Shown piece after piece: positions 50,395-58,929 of a stretch of 64,000 nt of DNA. How positions within the stretch are numbered: position 1 is the first letter of the stretch; each line of letters opens with the position of its first letter. Made by a program: the position numbers and the translations under genes. Source of the DNA: Chroococcidiopsis thermalis PCC 7203 (lineage in GTDB: Bacteria > Cyanobacteriota > Cyanobacteriia > Cyanobacteriales > Chroococcidiopsidaceae). The notes below the pieces were generated by a model. The model searched no databases. It had not been told where the DNA came from and worked only from the letters and a program-made list of their open reading frames with translations. The stretch covers positions 5,320,336-5,384,335 of the forward strand of contig NC_019695.1 in the NCBI RefSeq assembly GCF_000317125.1, given 5' to 3'.

Positions 50395-50415
50395 ATGACA
50401 ACTTTTACTGCTTAG
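50395..50415 (+). repeat. Partial tandem duplication of the hicB start
   Basis: ATGACAACTTTTACTGC here and ATGACAACCTTTACTGC at the true hicB start (50432-50448) differ by one base and are 37 bases apart. In this copy a stop codon follows after six residues (MTTFTA). It looks like a duplication scar and could also affect translation initiation. Confidence 0.7.
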
Positions 50416-50431
50416 ATAGGGAACATAGGTT

Positions 50432-50641
50432 ATGACAACCTTTACTGCGATCGTCGAGAGAGATAGGGATACTCAACTTTATGTAGGATATGTTCCTGGT
50501 TTTCCTGGAGCGCATTCCCAAGGCGAAACTCTCGATGAGTTACAAGAGAATCTACGTGAGGTCATTGAAATGCTTCTGGAAGATGAAAAACCTATTTTCC
50601 AAACCGAGTTTGTTGGAATTCAACAAATTGCAGTTCGGTAG
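50432..50641 (+). CDS. hicB: HicB family antitoxin
   Basis: A 69-residue HicB-type antitoxin domain: partial RNase H fold beginning TTFTAIVERDRDTQLYVGYV, then PGFPGAHSQGETLDELQENL and REVIEMLLEDEKP. This pattern (Y-x-x-x-P-x-x-P-G-x-x-(S/T)-x-G-x-T-x-x-E-A/L) is diagnostic. Short HicB proteins lack the DNA-binding C-terminus, as here. It neutralises the HicA RNase, whose gene follows four bases downstream but is decayed. The upstream start duplication is noted separately. It may be a relic, kept because it is harmless, or it may still counter another HicA. Confidence 0.9.
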   Translation: MTTFTAIVERDRDTQLYVGYVPGFPGAHSQGETLDELQENLREVIEMLLEDEKPIFQTEFVGIQQIAVR

Positions 50642-50645
50642 ATTT

Positions 50646-50872
50646 ATGAGCAACGTTCCCGTTTTAAAACCACAAGAGGTCATTCGGACACTGGAAAACC
50701 TTGGATTTGTTGAAATCCGCTAGATAAGGATCGCATAAGCAATTTAGATACTAACGATGGTCGAGGAACAACAGTTCCGTTTCACCAAGGACGCGATATA
50801 TCACCCAGGCTACTAAGGCAGATTGCCAGCGATATTGATTTAACTATTGAAGAATTATTAAAGTTTCGATAG
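50646..50872 (+). pseudogene. hicA: hicA toxin gene, frameshifted and nonsense-mutated
   Basis: The first codons give MSNVPVLKPQEVIRTLENLG FVEIR, the N-terminus of a HicA dsRBD-like RNase. An in-frame TAG stop occurs at 50721. Reading frame +1 then gives the core GSHKQFR, which contains the catalytic His of HicA (GSHxxF/Y). A further shift into frame 2 gives DGRGTTVPFHQGRDISPRLL followed by RQIASDIDLTIEELLKFR and a stop at 50870. So at least three lesions are present (nonsense, one-base gain, two-base loss), each inferred by restoring the family pattern. The product is 25 residues and cannot be active. The rest of the gap to ilvB holds no gene. Confidence 0.9.
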
Positions 50873-51128
50873 CGTAGAAGCAATAGCTAATGCTTTGTTA
50901 CAAGTGACTAGTGATTTTTCCCCCAGTAGGCGACTCTCCCCTCGCTCCCCCAGCTCTTTTCCCCCGGCTCTCGACTCCCGCATAGATAAAACTTATCCTA
51001 TGATTCAGCGCTTTTTATCTATGTCATGAGATCCTCAATATTAGACATTAGAGTAAATTTAATAATTAATCGGCAATTTAAAATACAAAATATAAATACA
51101 GGTATCCCCCTAGTTAACTAAGTACTGC

Positions 51129-53039
51129 GTGAGGTTTCCCGTGCGAGCATCTCGTACCCACAGTGTTTCCATCAAAAACGGTCATCTGAATTCATCGGCA
51201 ATTTCTACTACGCCTCTAGTTACGCCCAAACGGGCGACTGGGGCTTATGCTCTAATTGACAGTCTCAAGCGTCACGGAGTCGAACATATTTTTGGCTATC
51301 CTGGCGGAGCAATTTTACCAATTTACGATGAGCTATATCGGGCGGAGGCTGCTGGTGGGATTCAACATATTTTGGTCAGACACGAACAAGGCGCAGCTCA
51401 TGCAGCTGATGGCTATGCCCGTGCTACTGGTAAAGTAGGCGTGTGTTTTGGCACTTCTGGACCTGGGGCAACTAACCTAGTGACAGGAATTGCTACAGCC
51501 CATATGGACTCGATTCCGATGGTGATTATAACGGGACAAGTCTCCCGCGCCGCAATTGGCACGGATGGGTTTCAGGAAACTGATATTTATGGCATTACCC
51601 TGCCAATCGTCAAACATTCCTACGTGGTGCGCGATCCCGCTGATATGGCGAGGATTGTGGCGGAAGCTTTCTACATAGCTAGTACGGGTAGACCAGGACC
51701 AGTTTTGGTTGACGTGCCGAAAGATGTGGGGCTAGAAGAATTTGACTACGTACCTGTAGAACCAGGAACGGTGAGGTTGACTGGGTATCGCCCTACTGTC
51801 AAGGGAAATCCCCGCCAAATCGTGCAAGCAGTGCAGTTGATCCGGGAGAGCCAGCGCCCATTACTATATGTGGGAGGAGGCGCGATCGCCTCTGGCGCAC
51901 ATGCAGAAATTCGACAACTGGCAGAAATGTTCCAAATTCCCGTCACCACAACTTTGATGGGCAAAGGGATTTTTGACGAACACAATTCCTTGGCTGTGGG
52001 AATGTTGGGAATGCACGGTACGGCATACGCCAATTTTGCCGTGAGTGAGTGCGATTTATTAATTGCTGTTGGGGCAAGATTTGACGATCGCGTGACTGGT
52101 AAATTAGATGAGTTTGCTTCCCGCGCTAAAGTCATCCACATCGATATCGATCCGGCGGAAGTTGGCAAAAACCGCGCCCCAGAAGTGCCAATTGTCGGCG
52201 ACGTGCGGACAGTTTTAGTCGAGTTGCTGCGGCGATGTCAGGAAACAGGGGGATGTCAAAATCCTAACCAAACTCAAGCATGGCTCAAGCGAATCGAGAG
52301 TTGGAAAGAAGATTATCCTCTAATCGTGCCGCGTCACGCCGATCGCCTCTCACCCCAAGAGGTGATTGTAGAACTGAGCCAGCAAGCACCGAATGCTTAC
52401 TACACTACCGATGTCGGACAGCATCAAATGTGGTCGGCGCAATTTTTGAAAAATGGTCCCCGTCGCTGGATCTCCAGTGCTGGGTTGGGGACGATGGGCT
52501 TTGGAATGCCTGCGGCTATGGGTGCGAAGGTGGCATTGCCCGATGAAGAGGTGATCTGCATTAGTGGCGATGCCAGTTTCCAAATGAATTTACAAGAGCT
52601 GGGAACTTTGGCACAATTTGGCATTAATGTCAAGACCGTAATTATCAATAACGGTTGGCAGGGAATGGTACGTCAGTGGCAACAAGCATTCTACGGAGAG
52701 CGTTATTCTTCCTCGAATATGGAACCATCAATGCCAGATTTCGAGCTGCTGGCTAAAGCTTACGGCATTAAAGGAATGGTAGTTTCTACGCGAGAAGAAT
52801 TAGCTACGGCGATCGCCCAAATGCTAGCTCACGATGGTCCCGTCTTGATGGACGTGCATGTCAATCGCGAAGAGAACTGCTACCCAATGGTTCCTCCTGG
52901 TAAGAGCAACGCTCAAATGGTAGGTTTACCAAAACAACCTAAAGCTGAAAAAGCTGTAGAGGTCGTCCATTGCAGCAATTGCGGCGCACAAAATCTCTCG
53001 CGCAATAACTTCTGTCCTGAGTGTGGCACGAAGATTTAA
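51129..53039 (+). CDS. ilvB: Acetolactate synthase large subunit with C-terminal zinc-ribbon extension
   Basis: Thiamine-diphosphate enzyme at the head of branched-chain amino acid synthesis. The catalytic Glu of the ThDP site is E86 in [20 protein letters not shown]. The FAD-linked middle domain and the ThDP-binding motif [14 protein letters not shown], then [12 protein letters not shown], are clear. The family length is about 550-600; this protein has 636 residues. The extra end carries CSNC and CPEC (Cys 615, 618, 629, 632), a zinc-ribbon-like CX2C-X10-CX2C. The first codon is a GTG at 51129 and could be the GTG at 51141; the N-terminal 30 residues are not conserved. The small subunit (ilvH) is not adjacent. 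Related oxalyl-CoA or sulfopyruvate enzymes are less likely. Confidence 0.9.
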   Translation: MRFPVRASRTHSVSIKNGHLNSSAISTTPLVTPKRATGAYALIDSLKRHGVEHIFGYPGGAILPIYDELYRAEAAGGIQHILVRHEQGAAHAADGYARATGKVGVCFGTSGPGATNLVTGIATAHMDSIPMVIITGQVSRAAIGTDGFQETDIYGITLPIVKHSYVVRDPADMARIVAEAFYIASTGRPGPVLVDVPKDVGLEEFDYVPVEPGTVRLTGYRPTVKGNPRQIVQAVQLIRESQRPLLYVGGGAIASGAHAEIRQLAEMFQIPVTTTLMGKGIFDEHNSLAVGMLGMHGTAYANFAVSECDLLIAVGARFDDRVTGKLDEFASRAKVIHIDIDPAEVGKNRAPEVPIVGDVRTVLVELLRRCQETGGCQNPNQTQAWLKRIESWKEDYPLIVPRHADRLSPQEVIVELSQQAPNAYYTTDVGQHQMWSAQFLKNGPRRWISSAGLGTMGFGMPAAMGAKVALPDEEVICISGDASFQMNLQELGTLAQFGINVKTVIINNGWQGMVRQWQQAFYGERYSSSNMEPSMPDFELLAKAYGIKGMVVSTREELATAIAQMLAHDGPVLMDVHVNREENCYPMVPPGKSNAQMVGLPKQPKAEKAVEVVHCSNCGAQNLSRNNFCPECGTKI

Positions 53040-53103
53040 GTTGGTAAGGGGAATGGGTAATGGGTAGTTGGTAGTTGCAATTGCCCATTATCAAAAAGTA
53101 GTT

Positions 53104-53706
53104 TCAGCTTGAAATTGGCACGTTTTTAAATGCACCTGTATCTGGAATAAACAGATCGATCGCCGTCACACCTTCCGGTATTCTCAACCACACGTAAGCG
53201 TCTGATGAGGCATTTTTCCGCACAAAGTACAAATTAACGCTGCCCGACGATCGCTTATAGTCTACTGGTTCGTAAGTTTCACTAGTATCGGGATTACGGG
53301 CTTTCGTGCCTGCTACATTAATTGCGTCGCTAGGGCTGACTTCAGAAGTAAGGCGACGGATTCGCATTTGTACGTTGACTACATCGCGAGTTTTTGCCTC
53401 TGGATCTGTGATTCGCTTGACAGCTAATAACTCTAATTTCGCTTTATTGCCAATAGCAGATTGGACGAATTGTCCCGGTTGAATCCCACTTGTAGCGGCG
53501 GGTGCAGTTGCTGTAGTGTCAGATGCAGCAGACGACACTGGCGTTGTTGTCTCTGGTTGAGAAGTTCCTGATGTGCCAGTGCTAGCGTTACTGCTAATAG
53601 CAGCGATTTTTTCTTGCAGCGTAAACACTTGATAGGCAGTGAAGCCACTAAAACCCAATGCCAAAATTGAGAGTATAACAGCTATACCAGATAAAAAATT
53701 ACTCAT
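53104..53706 (-). CDS. Membrane-anchored envelope protein with one copy of an unnamed domain
   Basis: A 200-residue protein: an N-terminal membrane span (about 5-26), a Ser/Thr/Ala-rich linker (40-75), and a C-terminal beta-rich domain (about 78-200). The domain begins with QFVQSAIGNKAKLELLAVKRI and ends with AYVWLRIPEGVTAIDLFIPD followed by KNVPISS. The same domain occurs twice in the adjacent paralogue at 53882. The pattern resembles telokin-like or DUF4352-type extracytoplasmic domains, but I cannot name it with certainty. It probably sits outside the plasma membrane. Both genes are on the same strand, 175 bases apart. Function is unknown. Confidence 0.72.
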   Translation of the reverse strand: MSNFLSGIAVILSILALGFSGFTAYQVFTLQEKIAAISSNASTGTSGTSQPETTTPVSSAASDTTATAPAATSGIQPGQFVQSAIGNKAKLELLAVKRITDPEAKTRDVVNVQMRIRRLTSEVSPSDAINVAGTKARNPDTSETYEPVDYKRSSGSVNLYFVRKNASSDAYVWLRIPEGVTAIDLFIPDTGAFKNVPISS

Positions 53707-53842
53707 AGTCTATCGTTGTCAATCTTTGTGCTAGTGCTGAATTAAAATGCGATCGCCTATTATGTCCCACAAGTAGAGTTGTTGGTACTGCGATCGCAGC
53801 TAATAGATATAGTAAAAACCTGGTTTATGCCTCACAACTCCC

Positions 53843-53872
53843 TAGTACGGGCGCACAGCAGTGCCCCCCTAC
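53843..53872. repeat. Palindrome of the GTAGGGGCGCAC family, copy 3
   Basis: Diverged copy with arms TAGTACGGGCGCAC and GTGCCCCCCTACTG. It lies ten bases past the end of the two-domain gene (53882) and between the two paralogous genes. Confidence 0.6.
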
Positions 53873-53881
53873 TGACTCCCG

Positions 53882-54961
53882 TTAATTCTGACTAATCGGC
53901 ACATTTCTAAACGTTCCCGTCTCTGGGATAAAAAGATCGAGAGTATTAACCCCCTCTGGTACTTGTAGCCAAACATAAGCATCCGAGTAAGTTTGCGGAC
54001 GCAGATAAAATAGGAATACTGGATTAGTGGCTCGATTTAGAAAGTCAAAGGCTCTGTAAGTCTCGCTAGTTTCGGGGTTACGGGCTGTAGTGGCGCTGAC
54101 GGTAATTACGTCCTGAAAATTTGGCTGTTTTGTACCCAGCCGCCAAATCCGCATTTTGACATTCACAACATTGCGAGTTGCCAATTCGGGATTATTCAAG
54201 CGTTGTGCTGAAATGACTTGAACTTGCGCTTTATTATCCAAAGCTTTACGAATCAAGCCGTTTGGTTGCATTATCAAGCTACCAGTCGCCTGCATTGCTG
54301 TTGTATTTGGAGTTGCAGGGCGAGAAACTACTCTAGTAAATTGATTTGCAGTCGCGATCGGCACATTTTTAAACGGCGTAGTTTGATCGACAAACAGATC
54401 GATTGTCGTGACTCCCTGCGGTACGTCGAGGACGACATAAGCATCTATGGGTTTATCCTGACGCAGTTTACTGAGTGAAATTCTACCTGAAGATCGCCGC
54501 ATGAAATCAGTGGCTCGATAGAATTCGCTGGTTTCGGAATTGCTTGCCATAGTCGAACCAACGCTAATCGTACCTTCTATAAGTGGCGTATCTGTAAGTT
54601 TTTCAATCTGCATTTCCACATTAACTTCATCTGGCTTGCCAGGGATTCTTTTGACGGCAATAATCGTGACTTGGACTTGATTGCCAAAAGCGGTTTGGAC
54701 TAAATTGGCTGCTGGAACTTTTGTTGCAGGTGGCACGGAGAATAGATCGCGATGGCTGCCTTTGTCAATTTGAGTGGTGGAGAATAATTTTAAATATTGG
54801 GCAAATAATAATCCGCCAATAATGGCGCTACAAATTCCAATAACCAGGGCGATCGCCAATAAAAAGTACGTTTTACTCTCGCGATCGCTGCTTTGAGCCA
54901 AATTTGGTATGCTAAGAGTCTTTTTGTCAGGCGATTGTTTAGCGATTTGTACTTTAGTCAT
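53882..54961 (-). CDS. Membrane-anchored envelope protein with two copies of the same domain
   Basis: A 359-residue paralogue of the 53104 gene product. A membrane span is at about 31-54 (FLLAIALVIGICSAIIGGLL). Domain 1 covers about 82-200 and domain 2 about 233-356. Each domain runs from a GNQVQVTIIAVKRI/DNKAQVQVISAQRL strand through a conserved (N-x-E-T-S-E-x-Y) to AYV(W/V)L-x-(V/D)PEGV/PQGV-TIDLF and ends FKNVPI/FRNVPIS. So one domain was duplicated inside the gene, or the shorter neighbour arose from it. It reads as a periplasmic-face protein. No catalytic residues are apparent, so a binding or structural role is more likely. Function unknown. Confidence 0.75.
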   Translation of the reverse strand: MTKVQIAKQSPDKKTLSIPNLAQSSDRESKTYFLLAIALVIGICSAIIGGLLFAQYLKLFSTTQIDKGSHRDLFSVPPATKVPAANLVQTAFGNQVQVTIIAVKRIPGKPDEVNVEMQIEKLTDTPLIEGTISVGSTMASNSETSEFYRATDFMRRSSGRISLSKLRQDKPIDAYVVLDVPQGVTTIDLFVDQTTPFKNVPIATANQFTRVVSRPATPNTTAMQATGSLIMQPNGLIRKALDNKAQVQVISAQRLNNPELATRNVVNVKMRIWRLGTKQPNFQDVITVSATTARNPETSETYRAFDFLNRATNPVFLFYLRPQTYSDAYVWLQVPEGVNTLDLFIPETGTFRNVPISQN

Positions 54962-55063
54962 ATAGTTTTAATCGTCTGTACGCATTTCATCGTCTACACG
55001 CAGTCGGCAGTAATTATACGGGTCGGAGATTAAGTAAATCGTACAATATGTATCAGCAAAAAC

Positions 55064-56614
55064 ATGATGAAATCTGCTCTTAGAGATATTGTCAAACCAG
55101 TTAGCCTACTGCTAACAATTGCCAACGCTCAGATCTACTTGATGTTGCCAGCCATAGCCAATAAGATTCCACACGCATCTTTACCACATGCATCTTTAAA
55201 TGCATCCTTCAAAATTGTCCAGCAGCCTTTACGTAACGCAACAAATGCCATTTGTCCAGCTCAATTAGAAACAGCGATCGCCACGGCGATCGATCGCCCC
55301 CAACTCAATCGCGCCCGTTGGGGAATTCTAGTCCAAACCGTGAATCGCGGCGATCTGCTATACAGCCGGGACGCTCAAAACTATTTCATTCCAGCATCTA
55401 ACGTCAAATTATTCACAACCGCTGCCGCTTTGCAAAGACTGGGTTCGCAATTTCAAATTCGCACTTCTGTTTATCCCACGATCGCAGGTGGTTTACGAGT
55501 TATCGGTCGCGGCGACCCTAGCTTAACCGACATCCAGTTGCAAGCATTAGCAAAACAGGTAAAACAGCAGCAATTTCATCGCATCAGCCAGTTAGTGGCA
55601 GAAGATGATTATTTTCAAGGTGCGATCGTTAACCCCAGCTGGCAATGGGAAGATATACAAGCAGACTATGGCGCACCTGTCAATAGTTTGATTTTGAATC
55701 AAAATACTGTCAAGTTAACTGCGATACCACAACAAGTCGGTCAACCCCTACGCCTCAATTGGTCTGACTTGAGAGAGGGTATGCAATGGCAGATCGAAAA
55801 TGAAGCGATCGCCGTTCCCGCGTCTAAATCTTCCCTTAACGTCAGCCGCGACTCAGGTGCAGCAATACTCAAAGTCACCGGACAGATGGGAATTGATGCA
55901 CCATCTGAATCAATAAATTTAGCGGTGGTCGATCCAAAAGCGCATTTTTTACGTCACTTTCAGCGCAGTCTTGCCCAAGCAGGAATTACGTTATCACCTG
56001 GGAACGAGCTAGTGCAACAACAAGAGCGGCAGTCTACCCTCGGACTGCGGGAGATAGCATTTGTCGTCTCGCCACCGCTATCAGAGTTATTAGTGGAGAC
56101 AAATCAACAGAGTAACAATCTCTATGCTGAAGCTTTATTGAGAATACTGGGAGTGAGGGTACAGCTAACGCCTACGACACGATCGACGGCTGAAATTGGC
56201 TTGCAGAATGTCAAAGAGACTTTGACTACCTTGGGTGTCGATCCTACTGGTTACGTGCTGGCAGATGGCTCGGGGTTATCGCGGCAAAATTTAGCTAGTC
56301 CAGTTGCGATCGCCCAAACTCTCAGAGTGATGGCAAATTCACCCCTTGCTACTGTATATCGTACCTCTTTACCGATAGCTGGCGTGAGCGGCACTCTGAA
56401 AAGTCGCTTTCAGGGTACAACTGCGCAAGGAATTGTCTTAGCAAAAACAGGGACGATGAGTGGTGTTGTTGCTTTGTCTGGATATATCAATTCTCCCAAT
56501 TACGAACCTTTAGTTTTTAGTATTATTGTCAATCAATCTGACCAGCCTACATCAGTTTTGCGACAGACAATCGATCGCATCGTGTTGTTTTTAACTCGTT
56601 TGCAGCGCTGTTAG
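55064..56614 (+). CDS. dacB: D-alanyl-D-alanine carboxypeptidase/endopeptidase (PBP4, S13 family)
   Basis: Periplasmic penicillin-binding protein that trims peptidoglycan stem peptides and cross-links, 516 residues. An N-terminal segment (about 10-32) is a signal sequence. The three motifs are in order: SxxK as S112-N-V-K115 in IPASNVKLFTT, SxN as QQSNN in the middle of the domain, and KTG in LAKTGTMSGVVALSG near the C-terminus. The YADGSGLSRQN-like LADGSGLSRQNLASP segment is the S13 conserved block. The length and insertion between SxxK and SxN fit class C PBP4 enzymes. The two ATGs at the start (MMK) are equivalent. Confidence 0.9.
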   Translation: MMKSALRDIVKPVSLLLTIANAQIYLMLPAIANKIPHASLPHASLNASFKIVQQPLRNATNAICPAQLETAIATAIDRPQLNRARWGILVQTVNRGDLLYSRDAQNYFIPASNVKLFTTAAALQRLGSQFQIRTSVYPTIAGGLRVIGRGDPSLTDIQLQALAKQVKQQQFHRISQLVAEDDYFQGAIVNPSWQWEDIQADYGAPVNSLILNQNTVKLTAIPQQVGQPLRLNWSDLREGMQWQIENEAIAVPASKSSLNVSRDSGAAILKVTGQMGIDAPSESINLAVVDPKAHFLRHFQRSLAQAGITLSPGNELVQQQERQSTLGLREIAFVVSPPLSELLVETNQQSNNLYAEALLRILGVRVQLTPTTRSTAEIGLQNVKETLTTLGVDPTGYVLADGSGLSRQNLASPVAIAQTLRVMANSPLATVYRTSLPIAGVSGTLKSRFQGTTAQGIVLAKTGTMSGVVALSGYINSPNYEPLVFSIIVNQSDQPTSVLRQTIDRIVLFLTRLQRC

Positions 56615-56779
56615 TTTAAATTTAAACCCTAATTCAAAACTCGATAATTCTACCTTGACTGAGAGAACCGTTTTCATATTCGCTCAGTTTATTACTAATC
56701 GATTGATACCCGTGCGATCGCACGACATCTTAAAATTCACTCATAATAAGTAAGAGCAAAAACTAATTGTAGTAGAATC

Positions 56780-57334
56780 GTGACCGCATTAGTCAATAAC
56801 TCAACTTCTCTTTTCCGTCTCTCACCTTTAATTCGGATTACACTGCTGAGTCTATACATAGCCCTCACCATACCATTGCCATTTTTAGCAAAAGTGACAG
56901 CCGCACCAGTTCCTCCAATTTGGCTTTGGATAGGAATTAGCATCGGTTTCATTGCCCTATACGCCGCACTCAGCGAACGAGTCATACTAGATGACCAAGG
57001 AATTCAGGTGACATATCCCCTATGGGTTCCTAAGTGGTTTCGGCACGGTTGGTCTTTACCTTGGTCGGAAGTCAAAGAGTTAAAACCCCGTACTACCGGA
57101 CAAGGCGGACTCGTATACTATTTCCTTAGCCAGGAAGGGAAAGCTTATTTACTCCCGATGCGGGTGGCTGGATTTGCCAAATTGGTGCGGGAAGTACAAG
57201 CAAAAACTGGAATTGACACCACAAATGTCATTCCCTTATCCCAACCTTGGATGTACTTAATTTTGTTGGTATTTACTCTGCTGTTATTATTAGTTGATGC
57301 CTGGACAGTTACCACTGCGATCGCATTAAACTAA
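56780..57334 (+). CDS. Hypothetical membrane protein, three predicted spans
   Basis: A 184-residue protein I do not recognise. Hydrophobic segments lie near 18-36, 46-62 and 160-180, and a central hydrophilic region (about 68-150) contains WSLPWSEVKELKPRTTGQGG. This looks like a PH-like/DUF membrane protein with a cytoplasmic middle domain. The start is a GTG at 56780. It is followed after 20 bases by an ABC ATPase gene on the same strand, so the two are probably in one operon, and this protein could be a partner or a regulator of that ATPase; it does not look like an ABC permease. Confidence 0.65.
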   Translation: MTALVNNSTSLFRLSPLIRITLLSLYIALTIPLPFLAKVTAAPVPPIWLWIGISIGFIALYAALSERVILDDQGIQVTYPLWVPKWFRHGWSLPWSEVKELKPRTTGQGGLVYYFLSQEGKAYLLPMRVAGFAKLVREVQAKTGIDTTNVIPLSQPWMYLILLVFTLLLLLVDAWTVTTAIALN

Positions 57335-57354
57335 TTCAACTCTGGGGGCGAGGA

Positions 57355-58110
57355 GTGAGGAGTGAGGTAGCACAATTAAGACTAGAAGGAGTCAGCCTAG
57401 CTGCAACAATAGGTTCTCAGTACTTATTGCAGGATATTTCCTTTGAGGCATTTCCAGGCGATCGCATTGCAATTATCGGTGCTTCTGGAGCGGGAAAAAC
57501 ATCTTTGTTGCGGATTGTCAATCGCCTCAGCGAACCTACAGCCGGATCGATTTATTTAGAAGAGAAAGAATATCATCAAATTCCCGCAATTCAGTTGCGC
57601 CAACAAGTGACGCTAGTAATGCAAGAATCAAAACTATTGGGAATGACGGTCAGAGAGGCTTTGCAATACCCTCTAGTTTTACGCAAAATGCCGCGATCGC
57701 AAATTCAGCAGCAAATTGCCTATTGGATGGAACGGCTAAATATCCCTGAAGACTGGTTAGAAAAGACGGAACTACAACTTTCAGTCGGACAAAAACAACT
57801 CGTTGCGATCGCCCGTGCTTTAGCTACCCAACCGAAAATTCTTTTACTCGACGAACCAACTTCTGCTTTGGATGCAGGTAAAGCATCTCATTTAATCGAA
57901 GTATTAATCCAACTAGCAGATAGCGGTCAAACAACAATATTAATGGTCAATCATCAACTCGAATTAGCTAAACAATTTTGTACGCAAGTGTTATTCCTGC
58001 AAGCAGGACGTTTGAGCCAAAATGCGTCCAATTCTAGTCAACTTGACTGGGACAAATTAAAAGCGAATTTAATCCAAGCTGAAACAAAAGCAACCCAAGA
58101 ATGGCACTAA
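57355..58110 (+). CDS. ABC transporter ATP-binding protein (FetA/STAR1-like)
   Basis: Stand-alone ABC ATPase, 251 residues. Walker A GASGAGKTSLL is at about 42-52, the signature is variant: LSVGQKQLVAIARAL (LSVGQ for LSGGQ), Walker B is ILLLDEPTSALDAG and the switch His is in LMVNHQLELA. The overall pattern and short length resemble the FetA/YbbL and plant STAR1 group, which pair with a FetB/STAR2 permease in iron homeostasis or aluminium tolerance. No fetB is adjacent, and the upstream gene encodes an unrelated membrane protein. The GTG start lies in a GGAGTGA heptamer, so the first few residues (MRSEV) are repeat-derived and the true start is uncertain. Confidence 0.85.
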   Translation: MRSEVAQLRLEGVSLAATIGSQYLLQDISFEAFPGDRIAIIGASGAGKTSLLRIVNRLSEPTAGSIYLEEKEYHQIPAIQLRQQVTLVMQESKLLGMTVREALQYPLVLRKMPRSQIQQQIAYWMERLNIPEDWLEKTELQLSVGQKQLVAIARALATQPKILLLDEPTSALDAGKASHLIEVLIQLADSGQTTILMVNHQLELAKQFCTQVLFLQAGRLSQNASNSSQLDWDKLKANLIQAETKATQEWH

Positions 58111-58115
58111 AGAAA

Positions 58116-58187
58116 GCCCCCCTTGTTAAGGGGGGTTGGGGGGATCGTTTCAAATATCACCCCTTGTTAAGGGGGGTTGGGGGGATC
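58116..58187. repeat. Tandem pair of GGGGGC/CCCCC hairpin elements
   Basis: Two near-identical units (58116-58146 and 58158-58187), each with the stem CCCCTTGTTAAGGGGGG followed by TTGGGGGGATC. A degraded third may follow to 58215. They lie six bases after the ABC ATPase stop, between convergent genes. They match the inverted copies at 9758-9993. Confidence 0.85.
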
Positions 58188-58226
58188 TTCATCTCCACCT
58201 TGTTAAAAGAGGCTGAGAGATTATTA

Positions 58227-58871
58227 TCAAGCTTCAAAAGTATCTTTCAACACCGTTCTTGCTGCTAAATGATTGCGCGTAGACTTAAGAATATCTGCTT
58301 CCCGCTCTAGCCGCGCCGCCGTATCTTGCATTTCTAACAGTGTTTGCTGTTCTGCTGCGACACCGTAAAGATTGCTGGCTACCCAGTAGGATAATTCTGT
58401 AGGTAAATCGGGAATATTTTCTGGTAAATCTATCTCCTGTTCTGTCAATTTAGCAGATAGCCTAACCACATCTCGCAGCAGTTGCTCTACTTCTCGTGCC
58501 AAAGGTCTAAGGTCTTTTTGTGGTGGATTGTCTTCAATCCATTCCACTAAACCAACTTTGTAAGGTTTTTCTCGCACGTATTCCAAGACCCGAAACCGCT
58601 GCTGTCCGAGAGTAGCTACTCTCATCCGGTCGTCCGGTAAACGCTGATACTGAATAATTTCAGCGCAGCATCCAACTCTAGCAGGTTGACCTTGCACGGG
58701 ATCCCACAATAGTACCCCAAAGCGGCGATCGCTTTCTAGAATTGTATTCATCATAATTCGGTAGCGGAACTCAAAAATGTGTAGAGGTAGGGGGCGATTG
58801 GGAAAAAGCACTACCTCTGGCAATGGAAACAGTGGGAGTTCTCGCACCGCTATTTGAGAAGAAGATGTCAT
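58227..58871 (-). CDS. LON peptidase substrate-binding domain protein
   Basis: A 214-residue stand-alone Lon N-terminal domain: VRELPLFPLPEVVLFPNRPLPLHIFEFRYR is the classic opening, then GVLLWDP, VGCCAEIIQYQRLPDDRMRVATLG and the FRVLEYVREKPY block, followed by a helical C-terminus. No AAA+ or Ser-Lys protease domain is present. Such proteins are common in cyanobacteria and their function is not established; a role as an adaptor or in cell division or chloroplast-type proteostasis is suggested by homologues. The gene is convergent with the ABC ATPase and just outside the str operon. Confidence 0.9.
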   Translation of the reverse strand: MTSSSQIAVRELPLFPLPEVVLFPNRPLPLHIFEFRYRIMMNTILESDRRFGVLLWDPVQGQPARVGCCAEIIQYQRLPDDRMRVATLGQQRFRVLEYVREKPYKVGLVEWIEDNPPQKDLRPLAREVEQLLRDVVRLSAKLTEQEIDLPENIPDLPTELSYWVASNLYGVAAEQQTLLEMQDTAARLEREADILKSTRNHLAARTVLKDTFEA

Positions 58872-58929
58872 TGTCTATTCGTAAAAACGGTAACTGCGCA
58901 TCCTGTTTTTACTTTAACGGATTTGTTTA

